Positions 47,146-55,522 of a stretch of DNA of 64,000 nt are shown in pieces; position 1 is the first letter of the stretch, and each line of letters begins with the position of its first letter. Below the pieces are notes generated by a model. It was not told where the DNA came from. It did not search any database and saw nothing but the letters and a program-made list of their open reading frames with translations. Source of the stretch: Bacteroidales bacterium (GTDB taxonomy: Bacteria > Bacteroidota > Bacteroidia > Bacteroidales > UBA932); assembly GCA_015060455.1 (NCBI GenBank), contig SUYM01000012.1, forward strand, positions 1-64,000, written 5' to 3'. The translations under genes and the position numbers were made by a program.

Positions 47146-49234
47146 ATATTGTCACCATCTCTTGGTATTTGACCGGAATTTGTTGATTGTCTGGCGACTG
47201 AATGTCTGCATATTCTTCTGTGGTTTTCTTGAAGTATTCCTTGGCGGCTTCCTTCATTTTTGTGAAGTGCTCCTGACATCGCTCTTCTCCCCAACAATCG
47301 TTGTATTGATAAATCATGTCTGATTTCAAAGAATCTATGAAGCCATGACTCCTCTTGTCAAGATAAGAAGCCCGTTTTTCTTTGTAGGACTTATTGTTGT
47401 AACTGGAATTGTCTTGGCTTGATATCAGGGCGAGGTTGCCGAAATCGTCGCAATTTGAAATTTTCTCCTCATCAAACTTTGGCGTTTGCGGGGAGATGTG
47501 TTCTATCGAGTTTTTTGAGTTGATCCGATATTCTTTCCATCTTTGATTTCTGTCGTCCTCCCGGGTTTTCCAGAGTATATACTCCATCTTATAGAAAAGG
47601 TAGTGTGCGAAGCCGCAGCCTTTGGATTCGCATATCCTTTCGTGGAAACAGTTATAATAATCTTCTGCATTACCTGGCTTCAAACCTTCTGACATCACAG
47701 TGTATGTTCTGATGATCATATCGTCTTCATGCCTTTGGCAAAGAAGGTTGTTATCCAATTCCTGAAGGTATTTGAGCAAGGTGCCCGGGTCATCTTCGGT
47801 AAGAGCCTTGTATATGAAAGGACAGATCCAGTGCTCATAAATACGAGGCTGAGAAAAATAGAGCATGCTCTGCAATTGAGACATGTCGTTTATATTTTCC
47901 GAGAGGTCTCTTGTGACAGATAGGGTGCCTTGCCCTGAGTTTTCGTAGATTCTGAGTTTCTTTATAGCCAGGACGGGTTCACGAGAGTGCTCTGTAGAAA
48001 CAAATTTGACTACATGTCTGTCAAAGGCATATCTGACTTTCCACAATAGGTGTAAGAATTTCACTGAGGCTTTCTTGTTTTGATTGTTTTCCAGCCAGTT
48101 TATAAACGGAGAGAATATATGCAGAAGTTTCTTCTCGTTGAAAATATTGATGTCGCATCTGTCGCCACAGCCATATATGTTGATTTTGTCGCTTACCAGG
48201 AAGATGCGCAATGTATAGAGCAGAAGCATAGGGAATGATGCTATGCTCCTGACGGTTTCACCATATTTGTCAGGGCGGTTATTTTCTGCACACTCCGGTC
48301 TGTAATTCTTTATGATTTCTAACAGGTCTTCGGAACGAGTTATGTCGTTGACTTCGTTATGAACTCTCTCATTTATAAATTGCTCCAGAAATCTGTCATC
48401 AAAGTCCAAATCACTTTCCCCTCCGCCGTTTTTGGCTTTCAGCAGGTCTTTCCATGTCAGTCTGGGGTCCTGGTGGTATATGTTGGATTCAATATAGCCG
48501 GACATGTCTGAGCAACTGTCCCAGAGTTGTCCATATCTTATGAGCATGTCTTCGTTGTCATCAATATCTCGTCTTACCGTCTTTAAGATCCGTGACTTCA
48601 ATATATCTGTCTGCGACAGTTGTTGTCCTCTGCCGTTAATCAACTCGAATATTTTATTCAGGTCTGCATCGTCGGGTATCCGAGTCTCGATCAGGACTAC
48701 ATTTGTCAAAAGATATTCTGCGAAATCCCGAAGACTGTTCTTTCTGTCGTCAAGTTCTAAAAATGACCGGATATGTCCTGCCGCGTCAATCAAATTTCTC
48801 AGATCCGGAATGTCGTCATGTAAAGTTGAATCAAGACCAAGAGTGCTGATGAACTCTGATACTTTTGGTCTGATTGAAAAACAAATTCTTTCCCTGCCGG
48901 ATTTCTTGCAAAAATCTGTCAGGATGTCTGGAGCGTTATCTGCCAGGAGACACCGTAGTGTATTGCAAGTGAGCCATAAGGTTGTGAATCTCTGCTGCCC
49001 GTCTATCAGGTCAAATGTTCTGTCTGCTTCTCTGTTCGGAGCCGTCATGATTCCTCCAAGGAAGTATTTTTGTTCCTTGGTCTCAAACGCATTGTATATG
49101 TCTTCCAGCAGCGTGTTGACTTGAGCCTGTTTCCAGACGTAAAGTCTCTGATATATAGGGACGTTAAAATATTTGTCCTCTTTTACAATGTCCGTCAATA
49201 TAATGTATGCTGACCTGTATTCAGAATTGTTCAT
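47144..49234 (-). CDS. DUF262-DUF1524 protein (GmrSD-like, candidate defence nuclease)
   Basis: About 696 residues. The N-terminal DUF262 (ParB/GmrS-like) domain has FNVPIYQRLYVWK and FDLIDGQQRFTTLWL, the conserved DGQQR motif that in GmrS-type proteins handles NTP. The C-terminal DUF1524 domain has the HNH-like SIEHISPQTP and FGNLALISSQDNSSYNN, then KR. This pairing resembles single-chain GmrSD type IV restriction enzymes that cut modified phage DNA. The track start (49282) overlaps the upstream gene by 62 bases; ATG 49234 (MNNSEYRSAY) overlaps by 14 and is preferred. Its 3' end lies in the 37-bp direct repeat. By eye it is more AT-rich than its neighbours. Confidence 0.85.
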   Translation of the reverse strand: MNNSEYRSAYIILTDIVKEDKYFNVPIYQRLYVWKQAQVNTLLEDIYNAFETKEQKYFLGGIMTAPNREADRTFDLIDGQQRFTTLWLTCNTLRCLLADNAPDILTDFCKKSGRERICFSIRPKVSEFISTLGLDSTLHDDIPDLRNLIDAAGHIRSFLELDDRKNSLRDFAEYLLTNVVLIETRIPDDADLNKIFELINGRGQQLSQTDILKSRILKTVRRDIDDNEDMLIRYGQLWDSCSDMSGYIESNIYHQDPRLTWKDLLKAKNGGGESDLDFDDRFLEQFINERVHNEVNDITRSEDLLEIIKNYRPECAENNRPDKYGETVRSIASFPMLLLYTLRIFLVSDKINIYGCGDRCDINIFNEKKLLHIFSPFINWLENNQNKKASVKFLHLLWKVRYAFDRHVVKFVSTEHSREPVLAIKKLRIYENSGQGTLSVTRDLSENINDMSQLQSMLYFSQPRIYEHWICPFIYKALTEDDPGTLLKYLQELDNNLLCQRHEDDMIIRTYTVMSEGLKPGNAEDYYNCFHERICESKGCGFAHYLFYKMEYILWKTREDDRNQRWKEYRINSKNSIEHISPQTPKFDEEKISNCDDFGNLALISSQDNSSYNNKSYKEKRASYLDKRSHGFIDSLKSDMIYQYNDCWGEERCQEHFTKMKEAAKEYFKKTTEEYADIQSPDNQQIPVKYQEMVTI
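47146..47182. repeat. Left 37-bp direct repeat bounding the DUF262 cassette
   Basis: Identical over 37 bases to 50754-50790 (begins ATATTGTCACCATCTC, ends CCGGAATTTG). On the minus strand this copy encodes the last 12 residues of the DUF262/DUF1524 protein (IPVKYQEMVTI). It starts directly after the T-run of the terminator. Confidence 0.9.
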
Positions 49235-50678
49235 AAGCACTTTCTGCCCATTTAAGTTTAACGTCTCTAAGGTCTCCGTCATAATTTTTTCCGAAGTATT
49301 TTTTGCATGCTTCTATATAGCAGTTTATTGGCCCGTTCTCAGGCTTTTTGTGCTCATCTTTCAGAGTGAGGGAAGATATGTAGGCGAACACTTCCTGTGG
49401 CTCGTAACTGATCTGGATCAGATCCAGGATATTGTTCTCGCGCGTGAAATTCCTCATAGCCACCTCCTTTAAGTAATAAGTGTTCAGACGGATTGTTCCG
49501 ATTATATAGTCAGTATATAATGCGAAGCGATAAAGTTCCCGACTGCCGAACTTATCGTAGTAAGCCATCACCATTATGATGAAAAAGTCGGTAATATATT
49601 TGCTGGACCGGGAATCAATATATAGTTTTTGGTAAAGTTCCCTGACTTTGCGCACGGTCCTGTCTGATGTTTCCTTCTCAAACAGGTTCTGTGCTATCGT
49701 GTGGTAAGTGTCAAAGAAAGCGAAGACACTAACTCCTTTATATAGGGGCTGTCTTATGCTGAACAGATGACTTTTATCCTCGCTGCTGTCGTCTTCCGGT
49801 ATCTCCTGCTTGTTTGAAAGGGAGTGCGAGTGTGTGAATTTTCTATGACTTCCAGCAGGATAGTAGCAGATGGTGTTGCCGTGATTCTTTAACGGATTGT
49901 CAGCAAATTCCTCCATGGCGGAATTATAGTCGGACCTGTTCTCAAAGTCCTTGCCTTTCCATCTGCGGATTCTCCATAATGCCATGTCAACAAGATTGTC
50001 CAGATAATCTTCCGGGGAATTACGGAAGAGATTACTCCTGTTCGTCTGAATGTCTTGCCACCTTCTCGCGCAGTCGATCCTGAGGGCATTGTCGTTCTGT
50101 ATTGCCCTCAGATGCACGGCCTTCATTACATCTACGGCAGCCGGCTGTATGCCCCGATTGTTTTGGGAATCAAAGAAGGTGAATGCGTCATCCTCGCTTT
50201 CTGTCATAATGACGCAAAATTTCAGATGGTTGAAAATGTCGGATATGTTGACAGACGAGGGTTTACCACCCAATTGAGACTTTGCGTATTCGAGGTTGCT
50301 GTGGATGTTTTGCCTGGACAAATGATGGCTGAATGAAAAGTTTAACTGCTGACTGTATTTTATCAAAGCAGAGTCGTCACCATTTAATATGTAGTCAATA
50401 AGCAGGATGGAGGTGAGACGCTGCTGACCGTCAACTATGTTCATGACTTTGTTTGACTCATTTTTATGTATAATGAGAGTGCCCATGTAGTACCAGCAAC
50501 CAGGGACGGAGCGGGATTCCAGAAATTCTCTCCAGTCATCCAGAAGTTGTCCGATTTTCTTGTTGCTCCAGACATATGGACGTTGGTATGGCGGAATCTG
50601 GATTGTATAACCCTTATCCTTGATTAGTTGGAAAAGTGTTTCGTAGGAAGGGTTTTCAACATGAATGTAATCGGTCAT
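49221..50678 (-). CDS. DUF262 protein without DUF1524 (partner gene)
   Basis: 485 residues with a DUF262 N-terminus: YTIQIPPYQRPYVWSNKKI, then VMNIVDGQQRLTSILLI (DGQQR motif) and TFFDSQNNRGIQPAAVDVMKA, a second conserved family motif. The C-terminal half is helical, rich in Tyr/Phe, and shows no HNH-like motif, so it may be the sensing or regulatory partner of the downstream DUF262-DUF1524 protein. It overlaps that gene, implying coupled translation. Two adjacent DUF262 genes are a pattern seen in defence islands; the function here is inferred. Confidence 0.8.
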   Translation of the reverse strand: MTDYIHVENPSYETLFQLIKDKGYTIQIPPYQRPYVWSNKKIGQLLDDWREFLESRSVPGCWYYMGTLIIHKNESNKVMNIVDGQQRLTSILLIDYILNGDDSALIKYSQQLNFSFSHHLSRQNIHSNLEYAKSQLGGKPSSVNISDIFNHLKFCVIMTESEDDAFTFFDSQNNRGIQPAAVDVMKAVHLRAIQNDNALRIDCARRWQDIQTNRSNLFRNSPEDYLDNLVDMALWRIRRWKGKDFENRSDYNSAMEEFADNPLKNHGNTICYYPAGSHRKFTHSHSLSNKQEIPEDDSSEDKSHLFSIRQPLYKGVSVFAFFDTYHTIAQNLFEKETSDRTVRKVRELYQKLYIDSRSSKYITDFFIIMVMAYYDKFGSRELYRFALYTDYIIGTIRLNTYYLKEVAMRNFTRENNILDLIQISYEPQEVFAYISSLTLKDEHKKPENGPINCYIEACKKYFGKNYDGDLRDVKLKWAESAYEQF

Positions 50679-50753
50679 TGTAGCGGTTATTTTATGTCAG
50701 AGTGCAAAGATATACATTTTGTAAATGACCGCAACCTGTACCGTACAATGCTA

Positions 50754-50790
50754 ATATTGTCACCATCTCTTGGTATTTGACCGGAATTTG
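50754..50790. repeat. Right 37-bp direct repeat bounding the DUF262 cassette
   Basis: A perfect copy of 47146-47182. Here it is non-coding and its CTTGG supplies the -33 box of the ridA promoter, while the -7 box lies just outside the repeat. Confidence 0.9.
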
Positions 50791-50799
50791 CTAAATTTG
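50770..50799 (+). promoter_or_regulatory. Promoter of ridA
   Basis: TTG (50770-50772), 19 bases, TAAATTTG (50792-50799). The -33 box lies in the right direct repeat, the -7 box begins 2 bases beyond it. Confidence 0.6.
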
Positions 50800-50828
50800 C
50801 ATGGTTTTGACCTTTAAATTTTGATAAT

Positions 50829-51203
50829 ATGAAACGAGTAATAGCAACCCCTGATGCACCCAAGGCGGTGGGCCCATATTCACAGGCCATTGAAGTGAAC
50901 GGAACACTTTATATTTCGGGTCAGATTCCGGTAAATCCGGCTGACGGAAAGGTCCAGGAGGATATTGTCGCTGCGGCTCACCAGTCGTTGAAGAACATCG
51001 GCGCCATTCTCAAAGAGGCGGGCATGACATACGACAATGTGGTGAAGACAACCGTCCTTCTTGCTGACATCGCTGATTTCAAGGCTGTCAATGAGGTTTA
51101 TGCTGAGTATTTTACAGGTGACAAGCCTGCACGTGCCTGCTATCAGGCAGCAGCCCTTCCTCTTGGAGTGAAGGTTGAGATTGAGGCGATCGCAGTGAAA
51201 TAA
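50829..51203 (+). CDS. ridA: RidA family enamine/imine deaminase
   Basis: A 124-residue trimeric protein that hydrolyses reactive enamine/imine intermediates released by PLP enzymes. It starts KRVIATPDAPKAVGPYSQAI and has LYISGQIPVNPADG, VVKTTVLLADIADF and the family C-terminal signature RACYQAAALPLGVKVEIEAIA with the conserved Arg. It overlaps the next gene by one base (TAATG). Confidence 0.96.
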   Translation: MKRVIATPDAPKAVGPYSQAIEVNGTLYISGQIPVNPADGKVQEDIVAAAHQSLKNIGAILKEAGMTYDNVVKTTVLLADIADFKAVNEVYAEYFTGDKPARACYQAAALPLGVKVEIEAIAVK

Positions 51204-53338
51204 TGAGCAGAAAGGCGCTCATAACCCTGATTGCAATCCTTGTGGCGGCCTTTGCTGCCATAGGGATTGCCATTTGTTTTCTATATGCCGGGACTGGTGA
51301 TGGTTCCGCCTCGGACCGTTCTGCCGGTCTGCCCTCTGTGCTGAAAGTGGTGCCGTCAGATGCTTCATTGGTCGCCTATGGCAAGGTAGGATGCATCTGT
51401 CCGTTTGACGACGATATCTTTGACGGGCTGAAACGTCATGACATGAGCATATCCATGCATCATTCCGGGAAACTCCAGACTCTGTATGCATTTGATGTGA
51501 GGAGGGCGGACAAGGAGCAGATTGACGCCATCACCGGATATCTTGTCTCGGAAGGCTATGTCTGTGAGGTTGAGGATGATATGCTGATTTCTTCCCGCTC
51601 GGCAAACCTGCTTAAGTCAGCCGTCCGTCATCTTCAAGAAGGGGTTTCCATAAAGGATGTAGCGTCCTTCATGCGCGCTTTTGAGTCTGCCGAAGGCAAA
51701 AACTCACTCTTTCTTTCGGCTGCACATGCCCGCAGACTGCTTTCTTCCGGCTTTACTTCCAAGGTGCTCTCCCGCTCTGCCTTCATTTCGAAGGTGGCCG
51801 ACTGGTGTGCCCTTGATATTGATGATTCAATGCCATTAGGCTTCGAAGGCTCTCTGATATATGATGGCGAACCGGACGAATTTGCAACCGCACTTCAAAC
51901 CTGTACCCCTGGTATTTGCTCTGTTGCCGACTATCTTCCGTCATATACTCTTTTTGCCCTCTCTCTTCCGATGTCCGACCATGCAGAATACCGGAAGGGA
52001 TACAGCACGTTCGCGGACTCTCGCGGAAAACTTGAATCGATGCGTCTCAAACAGACGAAACTCGAAGGCAGATACTCGCTTTCCCCTGAGGATTTCTTCC
52101 AGCAGTTGGGGCTGAAAGAACTTGCGGCAGCAGTCATGTATATAGGCGGAAAGAAGGAAAAGGTGATTCTGATGCACATAGACAGCCGCAAGCCTGAACT
52201 GATTTTCCGTGATGCTTCCATAAAGACATTGCGTGGGTATGTTCCTGTTGTCCATGAATGGAAATATTCCGGTTTCCTGGCCTCGGTCTATGGCGATTTC
52301 TTCGCTTTGGATGACGAATCATGCTTTACATATATGGATGGGTGGCTCATTGTCGGAAGCCGCCGGGCAATTGATGAATATGTAACCAAGGACGCCCTGC
52401 ATTACACTCTGGCGGAATATGCGTCACATGCAGGCAGAAAGGATATTCTTTCTGCCGGACCTGCCCTTGCCGTGGCATATTTCTCGTTCACTGCCGAAAA
52501 GGAACGCATCAATTACTATGTGAATCAGGGCTTTCTTGACGGCCTTCGTGACTATGTGGGTCAGGCCCAATATACTCCGGCCGTGCTTTATCTGTCAAGG
52601 ACCGATGACCGCATGGAGGTGTCCGCAGCAATCGAAGGCCTTGAACTCAGCCGTCTGAAGGCTCCTGTAAGTGACAGGGGAGACTCTCTGGTGAATGTGC
52701 CGAAGGGCCCTTTCAAGGTCATCAATTCCAGGACCGGAAAGGTCAATTCCTTCTATCAGAACAAGCATATGTCCCTTTGTCTTCGCGACGAGAACGGCAA
52801 GGACCTCTGGGGAGTGCCTTTTGACAAGCCGATATGTGGCACGGCGGGCAATGTCGATTGTTACAAGAACGGAAAACTCCAGATTCTCTTCGGCGCAGGC
52901 AGTCAGTTGTATATAATTGATGTGCTTGGCCGTTATGTCAATGGCTATCCGGTGGATCTCAGGAATGAAATCCTTATAGGTCCGCAGGTGTATGATTTCT
53001 CCTCGGACAGGAATTATTCCCTCATGGTGCTGCATAAGGACAATACGGTGCAGATGTACGACCTTCGTGGAAAGAAAATTGCCTCATGGAAGACGATTTC
53101 CGTCAAAGGTCAGACAATCAAGGCGATGCCGTCGCTTCTTGAAGTCGGGCAGGATAGATATTGGGTGGTGAGGACTTCGATTCAGACCCTCATATATCCT
53201 GCCAATGGCGGCAGACCGCTGACAGACTTCAAGGATGACATGATGATCATGCCGGACAGTGAAATAATAATAACAGAAGATATGAATGTTGAGGTGACCT
53301 GCTATGATGGAAAGACACGTCAGGTGACTCTTAAATAA
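51203..53338 (+). CDS. Large membrane-anchored protein of unknown function
   Basis: 711 residues with one N-terminal membrane helix (ALITLIAILVAAFAAIGIAICFLYAG) and an exported body. The first ~450 residues are mixed alpha/beta with no motif I know. The last ~210 (LVNVPKGPFKVINSRTGKVN, DENGKDLWGVPFDKPICG, LQILFGAGSQLYIIDVLGRYV, VQMYDLRGKKIASWKTI) have the spacing of a beta-propeller, PQQ-like, in which each blade reports a value. It starts on the last base of ridA and is followed 24 bases later by an acyl-CoA synthetase. Envelope location is inferred. Confidence 0.6.
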   Translation: MSRKALITLIAILVAAFAAIGIAICFLYAGTGDGSASDRSAGLPSVLKVVPSDASLVAYGKVGCICPFDDDIFDGLKRHDMSISMHHSGKLQTLYAFDVRRADKEQIDAITGYLVSEGYVCEVEDDMLISSRSANLLKSAVRHLQEGVSIKDVASFMRAFESAEGKNSLFLSAAHARRLLSSGFTSKVLSRSAFISKVADWCALDIDDSMPLGFEGSLIYDGEPDEFATALQTCTPGICSVADYLPSYTLFALSLPMSDHAEYRKGYSTFADSRGKLESMRLKQTKLEGRYSLSPEDFFQQLGLKELAAAVMYIGGKKEKVILMHIDSRKPELIFRDASIKTLRGYVPVVHEWKYSGFLASVYGDFFALDDESCFTYMDGWLIVGSRRAIDEYVTKDALHYTLAEYASHAGRKDILSAGPALAVAYFSFTAEKERINYYVNQGFLDGLRDYVGQAQYTPAVLYLSRTDDRMEVSAAIEGLELSRLKAPVSDRGDSLVNVPKGPFKVINSRTGKVNSFYQNKHMSLCLRDENGKDLWGVPFDKPICGTAGNVDCYKNGKLQILFGAGSQLYIIDVLGRYVNGYPVDLRNEILIGPQVYDFSSDRNYSLMVLHKDNTVQMYDLRGKKIASWKTISVKGQTIKAMPSLLEVGQDRYWVVRTSIQTLIYPANGGRPLTDFKDDMMIMPDSEIIITEDMNVEVTCYDGKTRQVTLK

Positions 53339-53362
53339 GTATAAAATCTTAACCGTTTAATA

Positions 53363-55018
53363 ATGGAATTTACATCAGTCAACAAAATTTTTGAAAACTC
53401 TTTCAAGAAGAATTGGGACCGCCCTGCAATATCCAATTATCAGGGTGTGACGTTGCATTATAGGGATGTTGCCCGCAGAATCGAAAAAATGCATATCATG
53501 TTCGAGGAATGTGGTCTGCAGAAGGGTGACAAGGTGGCGATATGTTCGAGGAACCAGGCGAACTGGGCTGTGGCCTTCCTCTCTGCAATGACTTACGGTG
53601 CGGTACCTGTTCCGCTCCTGCATGAGTTCAAGTCAAGTAACATCCATCACCTTGTGAACCATTCTGAGGCAAAGATACTTTTTGTGGATGATGTCATCTG
53701 GGAGGGTCTGACAGAGACTGAAATGCCGGATCTTCATGCAATCATCCAGGTCAACACCTTCAAACTTCTCTATGCCTCGGACGAAAGGATCACCTCTGCA
53801 CGCGAGCATCTCAATGAACTTTTCGGAAGAAAATATCCGAATGTGTTCACCAAGGATGACCTCAATTATTATGAGGACAGTGCTGATGAACTTGCCATAA
53901 TCAACTACACCTCAGGTACTTCCGGTTTTTCGAAGGGTGTGATGATACCATATCGCGCAGTACGCTCGAATATCGAGTTTGCCAAGGAGGTTCTTCCGGG
54001 TCTGGACAACACCAGGAGCGTCGTATCCATGTTGCCGTCAGCACATATGTACGGCCTGATGTTCGAACTCCTGTATGAACTCTGCGTAGGTGCTCATGTG
54101 CATTTCCTCTCACGAGTGCCGAGTCCTAAGATCATCATGCAGGCTCTTGCCGAGGTGAAGCCGTATGTGATCATCGCAGTTCCGCTGGTCATCGAGAAGA
54201 TATATAAGACCAAGGTGAAGCCTATCCTCGAAAAGGAAGGTATCAAGGTCCTCATGAAACTTCCTATCCTCAATCAGGTCCTGCTCAACAAGATAAGGAC
54301 AGAACTCATCAATGCCTTCGGAGGAGAGTTCTATGAGGTCATCATAGGTGGTGCGGCGTTCAACAAGGAGGTGGAGGCCTTCTTCAAGAAGATGAATTTC
54401 CCGTTCACGGTGGGTTATGGCATGACCGAGTGTGCGCCTATCATTGCATACGATGACTGGCAGGCGGAGAAACTAAATTCATGCGGAAAGGCGGTTGTGA
54501 ACATGCAGATAAGGATTGCTTCTGCAAACCCGCAGGAGATTCCGGGCGAGATCCAGATCAAGGGCGACAATGTGTTCTTGGGATATTACAAGAACGAGGA
54601 GGCTACTAATGCTGTCTTTACTGAGGACGGCTGGTTCTGCACCGGCGACATGGGTGTTCTCGATGCTGAGGGCAGCCTGTTCATCAAGGGACGTACGAAG
54701 TGCATGATTCTCGGACCGAGCGGCCAGAACATATATCCGGAAGAGGTGGAGACAGCCATCAACAGTCATCCGTATGTGGTTGATTCACTCGTGGTTGAGG
54801 ATAACGGAGGTCTGACAGCCCTTATATTCCCTGATTTCCCTTCCGGTGCCCGTGAAGGAATGGATCAGGAAGCATTTGTAAAGCACATCGAGGGACTTCT
54901 TCCTGAAATCAACAAGGACCTTCCGAACTATGCCAAACTCAAGAGGATCAAGGTCATGATGGAAGATTTCGAGCGCACACCAAAGAAGAGCATCAAACGC
55001 TATCTCTATCAAAGATAG
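53363..55018 (+). CDS. AMP-dependent acyl-CoA synthetase/ligase
   Basis: 551 residues of the ANL superfamily, which activates a carboxylic acid as acyl-AMP and transfers it to CoA. Motifs: P-loop-like IINYTSGTSGFSKGVMIP, VGYGMTECAPIIAY, DGWFCTGDMGVLD and SLFIKGRTKCMILGPSGQNIYPEEVE, and a final basic lysine region (RTPKKSIKRYL). Best fit is a long-chain fatty acid-CoA ligase; the substrate cannot be read. The C-terminal Lys is present. Confidence 0.88.
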   Translation: MEFTSVNKIFENSFKKNWDRPAISNYQGVTLHYRDVARRIEKMHIMFEECGLQKGDKVAICSRNQANWAVAFLSAMTYGAVPVPLLHEFKSSNIHHLVNHSEAKILFVDDVIWEGLTETEMPDLHAIIQVNTFKLLYASDERITSAREHLNELFGRKYPNVFTKDDLNYYEDSADELAIINYTSGTSGFSKGVMIPYRAVRSNIEFAKEVLPGLDNTRSVVSMLPSAHMYGLMFELLYELCVGAHVHFLSRVPSPKIIMQALAEVKPYVIIAVPLVIEKIYKTKVKPILEKEGIKVLMKLPILNQVLLNKIRTELINAFGGEFYEVIIGGAAFNKEVEAFFKKMNFPFTVGYGMTECAPIIAYDDWQAEKLNSCGKAVVNMQIRIASANPQEIPGEIQIKGDNVFLGYYKNEEATNAVFTEDGWFCTGDMGVLDAEGSLFIKGRTKCMILGPSGQNIYPEEVETAINSHPYVVDSLVVEDNGGLTALIFPDFPSGAREGMDQEAFVKHIEGLLPEINKDLPNYAKLKRIKVMMEDFERTPKKSIKRYLYQR

Positions 55019-55021
55019 CAA

Positions 55022-55073
55022 ACTGTCATCCTGAACCCCGACATGTCATCCTGAACAAAGTGAAGGATCTGTA
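55022..55073. repeat. Hairpin repeats before the deaminase gene
   Basis: A partial unit TGTCATCCTGAACCC is followed by a full unit TGTCATCCTGAACAAAGTGA ending AGGATCTG. Confidence 0.75.
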
Positions 55074-55075
55074 AT

Positions 55076-55480
55076 ATGGAAAAATTCGACCAGAGTTATA
55101 TTGAAATGGCAGGCGTATGGGCCCGCAACTCCTACTGCAAACGCCGTCAGGTGGGTGCCCTCATCGTCAAGGACCGTATGATCATATCCGACGGCTACAA
55201 CGGCACCCCGTCCGGGTTTGAGAACATCTGCGAAGATGAGAACGGAGTGACCAAGCCGTATGTCCTCCATGCCGAGGCCAACGCCATCACCAAGGTGGCC
55301 AAGTCCGGCAACAGCAGCAATGATGCAACGCTTTATGTAACAGCCTCTCCGTGTGTGGAATGTGCTAAACTTATTATTCAGGCAGGTATAAAGAGGGTGG
55401 TCTATCGTGATGCCTACCGTATCACAGACGGCATAGACCTCCTGCTCCGTGCCGGCATCGAAGTTGAACAGGTGCAGTAG
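55076..55480 (+). CDS. Deoxycytidylate/cytidine deaminase family protein
   Basis: 134 residues of the zinc deaminase fold. The zinc site has HAEANAI (His plus catalytic Glu) and SPCVECAKLI (PCxxC). The N-terminal RNSYCKRRQVGALIVKDRMIISDGYNGTPSG is typical of dCMP deaminases (ComEB/Dcd-like), which make dUMP for thymidylate synthesis. Length is somewhat short for the family but all ligands are present. Confidence 0.9.
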   Translation: MEKFDQSYIEMAGVWARNSYCKRRQVGALIVKDRMIISDGYNGTPSGFENICEDENGVTKPYVLHAEANAITKVAKSGNSSNDATLYVTASPCVECAKLIIQAGIKRVVYRDAYRITDGIDLLLRAGIEVEQVQ

Positions 55481-55522
55481 CGCCTGTCATATCAAGCAGT
55501 GTCGAGACATCTGTAAACAATT

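Noticed and set aside
47063-47323. 86-codon plus-strand ORF after the orphan promoter
   Set aside because: Runs through the terminator hairpin and antisense to the DUF262 gene; composition is not protein-like.
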